A DNA stretch of 64,000 bases from Streptomyces sp. CB01249 (GTDB taxonomy: Bacteria; Actinomycetota; Actinomycetes; Streptomycetales; Streptomycetaceae): the NCBI RefSeq assembly GCF_001905735.1, contig NZ_LISW01000001.1, positions 678,603 to 742,602 of the forward strand, read 5' to 3'. This document shows, piece by piece, positions 53,730-61,355 of the stretch. Position 1 is the first letter of the stretch, and each line of letters opens with the position of its first letter. Both the position numbers and the translations under genes were made by a program. Below the pieces are notes generated by a model. It ran no database searches, had not been told where the DNA came from, and saw nothing but the letters and a program-made list of their open reading frames with translations.

Positions 53730-53763
53730 ACGGGGGTACGGAGCTGCCGCTCCGCACCCCCGT
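53730..53763 (-). terminator. Hairpin between NRPS-B and NRPS-A
   Basis: A 15-bp stem (ACGGGGGTACGGAGC with a near-perfect complement; the one mismatch is a G-U pair in the minus-strand RNA) with a TGCC loop, 14 bases downstream of the NRPS-B stop. It could end or reduce transcription before NRPS-A, which may therefore have its own promoter in the remaining 130 bases. Confidence 0.7.
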
Positions 53764-53776
53764 CCGCCCGCCCGGA

Positions 53777-56700
53777 TCACCCCCGCCGGGCCCCCGCCCT
53801 GGTCCGGCGGCGCAGCGTCGGAGCGGCCACCGGATCGGCGTCCTCCGGCTCGATCGCGTCGGCCACGGCCCCGGCGAGCCGCCGGGAGAGCGTGGCCGCC
53901 GTCGGGTTGCGGAACACATCGCGCAAGGTCAGGTCCCGGCCGAACTCCTTCCGGATCCGGTTCAGCAGACGTACCGCCAGCAGCGAGTGCCCGCCGGACT
54001 TGAAGAAGTTGTCGTCCGCCCCGACGTCCCGCCCGCCCAGCACCTCCCGGAAGATCCCGAGCAGCCGCCGGTCCGCGTCCCCGCCGCCCACCGGTGCGGC
54101 GGCCGGGCCCGCTGCGGCGTCCTCGGACAGCTCCGCCGGGTCCTCGCCCGGCGCGGGCAGCCAAGTCGTCCGCACCACCCGGGACGGGGCCAGATACTCG
54201 GGCAGCCGCTCGGCGGCCCAGGCACGCAACGCGCTCTCGGCGGGCGGCGTCCCCGGGGCGCAGGTGACGAAGACCAGCAGCCGCCCGTCGCGCACGAGGA
54301 CCCGCGCCCCGGTCACCGCCGGATGACGGGTGAGGACGCCCTCGACCTGACCGGGCTCCACCGGATAGCCGTTCACACGCTCGACGGCCACCGGCCGCAG
54401 CACCCCGTCCGCGCCCCGGTACGCCCGCCGCCCGGTGGCGCGCAGCCCACCGCCCGGCGCCGGCTCGTGCACCTCGCCCGGCACCCGGACCGGCACCCGG
54501 CGCCCCCGCGCGTCGAGGACCACCTCAGGGCCGTCCGGCGCGGGCTGCCCGCCGCCCAGCGCGGAGAGCGGCGCCTCCGGGTCCGCCGCGCACGCATCCA
54601 GCGTCTCGGCGAGGCGCCGCACCAGCAGCCGGGCCGTCTCCGCGTCGTACAGCGCGGTGGCGTACTCCAGAGCGCCCCGCAGCCCGGCCCGCTCCCCGTC
54701 CGGGCCCACCGTCTCGGTGAGCGCGAACGTCAGGTCCGACTTGGCGCCCGCGCCCCGGAACGCCACCGGCTCGCCGTCCAGCGCGGACCCGGTCGCCGAG
54801 GCGTCGGCCGCGCCCGCCGCGTGCACCTGGAGCATCACCTGGACGAGCGGCGCGTGCGCGGACGAGCGGTGCGGGCTCAGGTGCTCCACGAGCCGGTCGA
54901 ACGGCAGATCCTGGTTGCTGTACGCCCCGAGGCCCCCGTCGCGGACCCGGCGCACCAGCTCGGTGAAGGCCGGGTCGCCCGAGGTGTCCGTACGCAGCAC
55001 CAGCGTGTTCACGAAGAACCCGACGAGCGGGTGCAGCGCCTCGTCGCCCCGGCCCGCCACGGTGGTGCCGATGGCCAGGTCGTCCCCGGCCCCGTGCCGG
55101 GTCAGCAGTGCGGCGAGCGCGGCCTGCACCACCATGAACAGGGTGACGCCGTTCTCCCGCGCACACCGCAGCAGCGCCCGGTGGGTCTCCGCGCCCACCT
55201 CGAACTGCGCGAGCGCGCCCCGCCCGTCCGGCTCCGGCCTGCGCGGCCGGTCGGTGGGCAGCGCGAGCAGCGGCGGCATCCCGTCGAGCGCGGTGCGCCA
55301 GTACGCCAGCTGCTCACCGGCCACCCCGTGCTCACCGTCCAGCAACTCGTGCTGCCACAGGGTGTAGTCGGCGTACTGGACGGGGAGCGGCTGCCACCCG
55401 GGCGCCCGGCCCGCGCACCTGGCCCGGTAGGCCCGGTCCAGATCGGCGAGCAGGCAGCCGGTGGACCAGCCGTCCCCGGCGATGTGGTGCACCAGCAGCA
55501 CCAGCACCTGGCCCCCGTCGGCCTCCTCCAGGAGCCACGCCCGGAACGGGATCTCCGCGGCGAGGTCGAACACGTACCCGGCGGCGGCGTCCACGGCCGC
55601 CCGCAGCTCCTCGGGACCGCCCGTCCGCACCACGTCGAGCACGGGCTCGGCGTGCGCCAGCACCTCCTGGTACGGCTCCCCGTCCGCCGACCGGTGCACC
55701 GTGCGCAGCACCTCGTGCCGCCGTACGACATCGGCGAGCGCGGCACGGAAGGCGGCGGGCTCGACCGGGCGGCGCAGCCGGGTCACCACCGGGATGTTGT
55801 AGGTCGCGCTCGGTCCCTCCAACTGACCGACGAACCAGAGCCGTTGCTGCGCGGCGGAGAGCGGGAGCCTCTTCGGCCGCAGAGTGGCGGGCCCCGGGCG
55901 CAGCGGCGGCCGGACCGGCCCGTCGCCCTGTTCCGCGAGGCGCCGCAGCAGCCGGGCGGGCGTCGGCGCCAGGAACACGTCACGGATGGCGGCCTGGACG
56001 CCGAGCGCCTTGCGGATGCGGTTGGTGAGCTTCCCGGCCAGCAACGAGTGCCCGCCCAGCTTGAAGAAGCTGTCGTCCGGGCCGGCGTCGTCCCGGCCCA
56101 GCACCTCCGCGAACAGGCCGCGAAGGATCTCCTCGCGGGGGTCGGCGGCGGCGGTGCGCCGGTCCTCGCCGTCACGCGGCTCGCCCTGGGTGGCGGCGGC
56201 ACGCTGTTCGGCCCGGGTCAGGGCCTCGTGACGGCGGTCGATGGCCTCGCGGTCCGAGGCGGTGAGCAGGCCGGTCCGGCTGAGGGGTGTGCCGGCCGGC
56301 TGTTCCGCGTACGCGGTCAGCGCGCGGTGGAACAGGGTGAGGAGCAGGCGCGCCGTCTCCTCGTCGTACAGGTCGGTCGCGTACTGCAGGCCGAGCAGTA
56401 CCCCGGCGGGATCGCCGTCGGGGCCGTACGTCTCGGCACAGTTGAAGCTCAGGTCGAACTTGGCGGTGGCCAGGTCCGCGGCGTCGAGGGTGCCGGATAC
56501 GGCCCCCAGGGTGCAGGAGGTGTCCTGCGCGGTCTGCGTGGTCAGCATGACCTGGAAGAAGGGGTGCAGGCCGAGGGACCGTTCCGGGTTGAGGTCCTCG
56601 ACGAGCAGGTCGAACGGCAGGTCCTCGTGGGCCATGGCGGCCAGGTCCCGTTCCCGGACCCGGTCGAGCAGCGTGCCGAGGTCCGGGTCGTCGGACAGAT

Positions 56701-57592
56701 CGGCGCGCAGGGCGAGCGAGTTGACGAAGAAGCCGACGAGGTCGTGCAGATCCTCCTCGGGCCGGCCCGCCACCGGTGTCCCCACCACCACGTCCGGCCC
56801 CGCCCCCGCCGCCTGCAAAGCGGCGCAGAGGGCGGCCCGGGCGGTCATGAAGAACGTCGCGCGGTGGGCGCGGGCGGTCGCGGCGAGCGCCTTGTGGGCG
56901 GCGACGGAGAGGCGGGTGGTGACCAGCTCTCCCCGGTGGCTCGGCTCGGTCGGGCGCGGGCGGTCGGCGGGCAGCCGGGTCGCGGCCGGTGATCCCTCCA
57001 AAGCATTACGCCAGTAAGCGAGTTGGTCGTACGCCAGGCTGTCGGGGTCGGCGGGTTCGCCGAGCATGTCCCGCTGCCACAGCGCGTAGTCCGCGTACTG
57101 CACGGGCAGGGGTTCCCACCCGGGTGCGCGGCCCTCGCACCGGGCCGTGTAAGCCCGGTCGAGGTCGGTGAGCAGGCAGCCGACGGACCATCCGTCGGTC
57201 GCGATGTGGTGAACGAGCAGCACCAGCACGGCACTTCCGTCCCGAACCGTGAACAGCCGTGCCCGCAAAGGCAGATCGCGCGTGACGTCGAACGGCAGCC
57301 GCACGAAGGCGGTGACCAGCGCGTCCACGTCGTCGCCCGGCCCGCACTCCCGTACCTCGAGGCGCACGTCGGGATCGCCGACGACCTCCTGATACGGCTC
57401 CCCGTCCACGGCCCTGTAGACCGTGCGGAGCACTTCGTGGCGGTCCACCACGTCACGGACCGCCGCCTCCAAGGCGCCCGGGTCGGGCGCGGCCTCCAGG
57501 CGCAGCACGACGGGCGCGTTGTACGCGGCCGACGGGCCGTCGAGACGGTTCAGGAACCACAGCCGGTGCTGGGCGTACGAGAGGGGGATCAC
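53777..57592 (-). CDS. NRPS-B: C-T-C-(A relic)-T synthetase without a working A domain
   Basis: A 1,271-residue protein starting directly in a condensation domain. C1 (1-440, HHIATDG at 128-134), T1 (GGHS, Ser516), C2 (575-1010, HHIAGDG at 702-708), a relic of about 130 residues, then T2 (GGHS, Ser1203). The relic (about 1020-1150) aligns with the small C-terminal part of an A domain (GYPVEPGQVEGVLTRHPAV, LPEYLAPSRVV) but the whole ATP-binding N-terminal core and the catalytic lysine motif are missing. Neither carrier can be loaded in cis; the A-T protein NRPS-C or A1 of NRPS-A must serve them. The GTG start follows GAGGAG. The C-terminus ends in PTLRRRT, like NRPS-D. Confidence 0.92.
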   Translation of the reverse strand: MIPLSYAQHRLWFLNRLDGPSAAYNAPVVLRLEAAPDPGALEAAVRDVVDRHEVLRTVYRAVDGEPYQEVVGDPDVRLEVRECGPGDDVDALVTAFVRLPFDVTRDLPLRARLFTVRDGSAVLVLLVHHIATDGWSVGCLLTDLDRAYTARCEGRAPGWEPLPVQYADYALWQRDMLGEPADPDSLAYDQLAYWRNALEGSPAATRLPADRPRPTEPSHRGELVTTRLSVAAHKALAATARAHRATFFMTARAALCAALQAAGAGPDVVVGTPVAGRPEEDLHDLVGFFVNSLALRADLSDDPDLGTLLDRVRERDLAAMAHEDLPFDLLVEDLNPERSLGLHPFFQVMLTTQTAQDTSCTLGAVSGTLDAADLATAKFDLSFNCAETYGPDGDPAGVLLGLQYATDLYDEETARLLLTLFHRALTAYAEQPAGTPLSRTGLLTASDREAIDRRHEALTRAEQRAAATQGEPRDGEDRRTAAADPREEILRGLFAEVLGRDDAGPDDSFFKLGGHSLLAGKLTNRIRKALGVQAAIRDVFLAPTPARLLRRLAEQGDGPVRPPLRPGPATLRPKRLPLSAAQQRLWFVGQLEGPSATYNIPVVTRLRRPVEPAAFRAALADVVRRHEVLRTVHRSADGEPYQEVLAHAEPVLDVVRTGGPEELRAAVDAAAGYVFDLAAEIPFRAWLLEEADGGQVLVLLVHHIAGDGWSTGCLLADLDRAYRARCAGRAPGWQPLPVQYADYTLWQHELLDGEHGVAGEQLAYWRTALDGMPPLLALPTDRPRRPEPDGRGALAQFEVGAETHRALLRCARENGVTLFMVVQAALAALLTRHGAGDDLAIGTTVAGRGDEALHPLVGFFVNTLVLRTDTSGDPAFTELVRRVRDGGLGAYSNQDLPFDRLVEHLSPHRSSAHAPLVQVMLQVHAAGAADASATGSALDGEPVAFRGAGAKSDLTFALTETVGPDGERAGLRGALEYATALYDAETARLLVRRLAETLDACAADPEAPLSALGGGQPAPDGPEVVLDARGRRVPVRVPGEVHEPAPGGGLRATGRRAYRGADGVLRPVAVERVNGYPVEPGQVEGVLTRHPAVTGARVLVRDGRLLVFVTCAPGTPPAESALRAWAAERLPEYLAPSRVVRTTWLPAPGEDPAELSEDAAAGPAAAPVGGGDADRRLLGIFREVLGGRDVGADDNFFKSGGHSLLAVRLLNRIRKEFGRDLTLRDVFRNPTAATLSRRLAGAVADAIEPEDADPVAAPTLRRRTRAGARRG
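54143..54535 (-). pseudogene. Vestigial adenylation domain inside NRPS-B
   Basis: This in-frame segment encodes residues about 1020-1150 of NRPS-B. It keeps the shape of the A8-A9 region (VERVNGYPVEPGQVEGVL, then LRAWAAERLPEYLAPSRVV) but has no A2-A6 motifs and no GKxDR lysine. It is best read as the remainder of an A domain after deletion of about 400 residues, kept as a linker between C2 and T2. Confidence 0.8.
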
Positions 57593-57654
57593 GGTTGCTG
57601 CTCCTCGGGAACGACGGGGGAGGGCGGGAGAACGGGACGGGGCACAGGCGGCGG

Positions 57655-59496
57655 TCAGCCATCCTTGGCGGCCGTCAACTCCTCGATGTGGGCGGCGAGA
57701 TCACGCAGCCTCGGGTGGGCGTAGACGGCCTTCACCGGAAGTGCGACGGCGAGTTCGGCACGTACGCGGGACACGAGCTTGATGGCGAGCAGCGAGTGTC
57801 CGCCCAGCTTGAAGAAGTTGTCGTCCGGGCCGATCGACGCGGCGCCCAGCACCTGCGCCCACACCCGGGCGATCAGCTCCTCCGCCCGCCCGTTCGGCCC
57901 GGCGCCCTGCTCCGGCGCCTCGACCGGCGCGGCCGCCTCGATCCGGGCGGGCAGCGCGGATCGGTCCAGCTTGCCGCTGGGCGTCGTCGCGAACCGGTCG
58001 ACCGCGACGAACGCGGACGGCGTCATGTACGAGGGCAGCGCCCCCGCCACGGCGGTACGCAGCGCGGTGGCGTCCCCGCCCCGGTGGTAGGCGATCAGGC
58101 ACGGCGTGCCCCCGGCGTCCTCGCCCAGGACCACCGCCGCCTCGGTGGCGCCCGCCCGGCTCAGCGTCGCCTCGATCTCCTGCACCTCGATGCGGTGGCC
58201 GCGCAGCTTCACCTGCCCGTCGAGCCGTCCGAGGTGCACGAGGTGCCCGTCCGGCAGCAGCCGGCAGCGGTCCCCGGTGCGGTACATCCGGCTCCCCGGC
58301 GCGCCGAACGGGTCGGCGACGAACCGCTGGGCGGTCAGGTGCGGGCTGCGCCGGTAGCCGCGCGCGATCCGGGGCCCGGCGAGATACAGCTCCCCGGCCT
58401 CACCCGGCCCGACCGGCGCCATGCGGGCGTCGAGCAGCCGCATCCGCAGCCCCGGGAGCACGGCACCGATGTGCGGCTCGCCCGGCTCCTCGATCCAGCC
58501 GGCCGTGGCGTCGACCGTGCACTCGGTCGGCCCGTACACGTTCACCGCGCGCAGCACGCCCGCCCGGTGGGCGTCGGCCAGCCGGTCCCACAGCGCCGGG
58601 CCGATCGCCTCGCCGCCGACGAGCAGCGTCAGCGGGCGCGGGCCGCCGTCCGGGGTGAGCAGGTCCAGGAGCGGTTCGGCGTGCGACGGGGTGATGTCCA
58701 GGTCGGTGAGCCCCTGCGCGTCGATGAAGGCGGCCAGCAGGGCCGGGTCGCGGCGGGTCTCCTCGTCCATCATCACCAGCGTGTCCCCGCGCGACAGCCG
58801 GACCCACTGCTGCACCGACGCGTCGAACGACGGTGACGCGTTCCATCCGACCCGCCGCCCCTCACCGCGTGCCGCGCCCTCGTCCTCCAGCTCCCGCAGC
58901 AGCAGCGAGGCCGAACCGCGCGCGATCTCCACCCCCTTGGGCCGGCCCGTGGAGCCGGAGGTGTAGATGACGTACGCGAGTGCGTCCGGCCCCACCGGCA
59001 CCGGCGCGAACGCCTCGCCGGGGAGCGCGGTCAGCTCGCCGACCGTGACGGCCCGGGGGCCGGGAAGCGCCGGACCGGTGCCGTCGGTGACCACCAGGTC
59101 GGCCCCGGAGTCCTCGAGGAGCAGCCGCCGCCGCTCCTCGGGGAGCGCCGGGTCCACGGGCAGGTAGGCGGCGGCCGCCGTGAGGGTGCCGACGATGGCG
59201 GTGACCAGGTCGGCCCCGCGCGGCAGGCAGAGCGCCACGACGCTCTCCGGACCGGCGCCCAGCCGGGCGATCTGGGCCGCGAACGAGGCTGCGCGCTTGC
59301 GGAACTGATCGAACGTCAGCTCCTGGTCCCCGGAGACCACGGCGGTGCGGTCGCCGGGCACGGTCGCGAGCCGGGCCATCAGGTCGGCGGCGCCGGTCCC
59401 GGCGGCCGTGCACGTCGCGCAGGGGCAGCCGGCCGGGTGGGCGAGGGCCGGGGCGGTCGCGCGCTCGGGGAGTACGGCGGTCATGGCGGGGCTCAC
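57655..59496 (-). CDS. NRPS-C: free-standing A-T didomain, predicted to activate glutamine
   Basis: A 613-residue protein with an A domain (about 30-520: [31 protein letters not shown]) and a T domain (GGHS, Ser568). The ten pocket residues, read by alignment to GrsA, are D-A-Q-D-L-G-V-V-D-K, the exact published code for Gln. There is no C domain, so it acts as a loading protein or feeds Gln to A-less modules. An N-terminal C-P-C-A-T-C cluster (residues 24-29) is unusual. The GTG start overlaps the stop of the dioxygenase gene (GTGA), suggesting that the hydroxylase works on the Gln held by this carrier. Confidence 0.93.
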   Translation of the reverse strand: MSPAMTAVLPERATAPALAHPAGCPCATCTAAGTGAADLMARLATVPGDRTAVVSGDQELTFDQFRKRAASFAAQIARLGAGPESVVALCLPRGADLVTAIVGTLTAAAAYLPVDPALPEERRRLLLEDSGADLVVTDGTGPALPGPRAVTVGELTALPGEAFAPVPVGPDALAYVIYTSGSTGRPKGVEIARGSASLLLRELEDEGAARGEGRRVGWNASPSFDASVQQWVRLSRGDTLVMMDEETRRDPALLAAFIDAQGLTDLDITPSHAEPLLDLLTPDGGPRPLTLLVGGEAIGPALWDRLADAHRAGVLRAVNVYGPTECTVDATAGWIEEPGEPHIGAVLPGLRMRLLDARMAPVGPGEAGELYLAGPRIARGYRRSPHLTAQRFVADPFGAPGSRMYRTGDRCRLLPDGHLVHLGRLDGQVKLRGHRIEVQEIEATLSRAGATEAAVVLGEDAGGTPCLIAYHRGGDATALRTAVAGALPSYMTPSAFVAVDRFATTPSGKLDRSALPARIEAAAPVEAPEQGAGPNGRAEELIARVWAQVLGAASIGPDDNFFKLGGHSLLAIKLVSRVRAELAVALPVKAVYAHPRLRDLAAHIEELTAAKDG

Positions 59497-60524
59497 TTTC
59501 CGTACAGGGTGGTGGAGGGGGCGGAGGCGGGCGAGCAGTCGGACAGCGGCACCGGCTCGCCCATCGCGACGAGGATCTTCCGGTCGCCGGTGAACGCCTC
59601 GCGGCCGTGCGCGCAGAGGATGTTGTCCACGAGCATCACGTCACCGGACTGCCAGCTCTCCCGCACGGTGACCGCCTGGTACGCCTCGTTGATCGCGTCC
59701 ACCTCCGCGTCGGTGAGGGCGGTGCCGTCCCCGAGGAAGGTGTTGAACGGCAGCCCGTCCGCGCCGAACGTCTCGACCAGCACGTCGCGGACGTCCTCGT
59801 CCAGGCTGCGGGCGTTCCAGAAGGCGAAGTGGTTGAACCAGACCTTCTCACCGGTCACCGGGTGGGTGATGATCGCCGAACGCCGCTGCCGGGTCCGCAG
59901 GGTGTCCTCGTCCAGCCAGTCGTAGCCGATGGCGTGCGCGTCGCAGTACTCCTCGGCACCGGCCGGGTCCTCCGAGGAGAACGCCTTGCGCCACGGCATG
60001 CCCGCCAGGTCCGAGTAGTTGCGTACGAGCAGCCAGCCGGCCTCCGCGAACCGCGCGGTCAGCTCCGGCGGCAGCTTCGCGAGCGCCGCCCGCATGTCAC
60101 CGACCGTCGTCGCGCCGCCGGTCTCGGCCGCGGTGACGCAGCCGAAGAGCAGCACACCGGGGAAGTCCAGCGTGTAGCTGTTCTCGTTGTGCAGCCGGAT
60201 CGGCTGGACGGCCGGCAGGTCCGTGGAGGAGAACACGCCCTCACCGAAGTCGGTGCGCGGGGTGGCCTTCTCCTTGTAGCCGGCCCGCTCCGCGATCAGC
60301 GCGTCCCGCGCCTCGGCGAACGTCGCCGCGTCGCGCACGGGCAGACCGCGCAGCATGACCGCGCCGGACCGGTGCAACTCGGCCTGGATCGCGGGCCGCT
60401 GGGCGGTCAGCCACGCGGTGGCCTCCGCCATGGTGCCGAACTCCGGCGTGTGGACGATCACCGGCTTGCCGGGCTCCCGGACGGGGGCGATACCGGTGGC
60501 GGGCGGCTGGGCGAGAGCGGTCAC
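59493..60524 (-). CDS. SyrP/TauD-like Fe(II)/2-oxoglutarate dioxygenase
   Basis: A 343-residue non-haem iron dioxygenase of the TauD/SyrP type. The iron ligands are visible: His112 and Glu114 in IRLHNENSYTL (an HxE rather than HxD motif, as in SyrP) and the distal His306 in ILCAHGREAF, followed by the 2-oxoglutarate-binding arginine region (GDRKILVAMG). SyrP-type enzymes beta-hydroxylate amino acids bound to NRPS carriers. The neighbouring A-T protein with a Gln code is the probable partner, giving 3-hydroxyglutamine; free amino acid or another carrier remain alternatives. The GTG start follows GAGGAA. Confidence 0.9.
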   Translation of the reverse strand: MTALAQPPATGIAPVREPGKPVIVHTPEFGTMAEATAWLTAQRPAIQAELHRSGAVMLRGLPVRDAATFAEARDALIAERAGYKEKATPRTDFGEGVFSSTDLPAVQPIRLHNENSYTLDFPGVLLFGCVTAAETGGATTVGDMRAALAKLPPELTARFAEAGWLLVRNYSDLAGMPWRKAFSSEDPAGAEEYCDAHAIGYDWLDEDTLRTRQRRSAIITHPVTGEKVWFNHFAFWNARSLDEDVRDVLVETFGADGLPFNTFLGDGTALTDAEVDAINEAYQAVTVRESWQSGDVMLVDNILCAHGREAFTGDRKILVAMGEPVPLSDCSPASAPSTTLYGK

Positions 60525-60572
60525 GATGGGTTCCTCTTCCTTGGGTTGCTTCGGGCGAAGTCGGGTGGGTGG

Positions 60573-61355
60573 TTACGCGGATGCCGCGGCGGAGTCGCGG
60601 AGGGTGTCCAGGACCGGGTTGAGGCGGGCGAAGAAGCCCGGCAGGTCCTGCTGGAAGTAGAAGTGGTCACCGGGCAGCACCTGCGGCACGACCTCGTGGC
60701 CGGTCACCAGCGACCAGCCGGCGAGCATCTCCGCCGGGACGATCGGGTCCTCGGACCCGCCGAACACGGCCACCGGGCAGTCGAGTCGCGCGTCCGGGGC
60801 GGTGCACCGGTAGGCGTCGTCGATCGCGAAGTCGGCCCGGATGGACGGCAGGACGATCTCTCGCAGCTCCGGGTCGTCGAGGATGCCGTCGTCGGTGCCG
60901 CCGCGCTCCTTGATGGCCGCGACCAGCTCGTCGTCGTCCAGCCGCTCCGGGTGCACCGGGCACTGGTTCGGCAGCACCGGCGCCCGGCAGGCGGACGCGA
61001 TCAGCAGACGCGGAGTGCGGCCGGCGGCCCGCAGGGCGCGTACCACCTCGAAGGCGACCAGCGACCCCATGCTGTGCCCCAGCACCACCAGCTCACCGGT
61101 GTCGGCGGGCAGCGAGTCCACCACAGGCTGCGCCAGGTCGTCCACGGACAGCGGCAGGTCCTCGCAGTAGCGGGCGCCGCGGCCCGGGTACTGGCCGATC
61201 AGCAGCCGCACATCGGCCGGCAGGTGCTCGCGCCAGCCGCCGTAGGCGTGGGCGTTGCCCCCGGCGTGCGGCAGCACCAGCAGCGAGAGGCGGTGCGGGC
61301 CGTCACCGGGAAGGTCCCAGACGACGTCTTCGGGGGCGGGGGACACGGGGGTCAT
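60573..61355 (-). CDS. Type II thioesterase
   Basis: A 260-residue alpha/beta hydrolase of the NRPS/PKS editing type. The nucleophile is Ser95 in VVLGHSMGSLVAFEV, with the conserved LLVLPHAGGNAHAYGGW at the N-terminus, FGGSEDPIVP (acidic residue) and the catalytic His in PGDHFYFQQD. It removes wrong or stalled acyl groups from carrier domains. Its start overlaps the stop of NRPS-D by four bases. Confidence 0.96.
   Translation of the reverse strand: MTPVSPAPEDVVWDLPGDGPHRLSLLVLPHAGGNAHAYGGWREHLPADVRLLIGQYPGRGARYCEDLPLSVDDLAQPVVDSLPADTGELVVLGHSMGSLVAFEVVRALRAAGRTPRLLIASACRAPVLPNQCPVHPERLDDDELVAAIKERGGTDDGILDDPELREIVLPSIRADFAIDDAYRCTAPDARLDCPVAVFGGSEDPIVPAEMLAGWSLVTGHEVVPQVLPGDHFYFQQDLPGFFARLNPVLDTLRDSAAASA

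Noticed and set aside
54143..54535. A small complete adenylation domain in NRPS-B
   Set aside because: About 130 residues cannot hold the ATP-binding core; motifs A2-A6 and the catalytic lysine are absent, so it is treated as a relic.
53474..56992. 1,172-residue plus-strand frame
   Set aside because: Antisense to NRPS-B with no recognisable domain; shadow of the real gene.
57000..57020. TTA (bldA-dependent) codon in NRPS-B
   Set aside because: The local AT-richer stretch contains TTA only out of frame; in frame it reads Leu-Ala-Tyr-Trp-Arg-Asn-Ala with CTC/TTG leucines.
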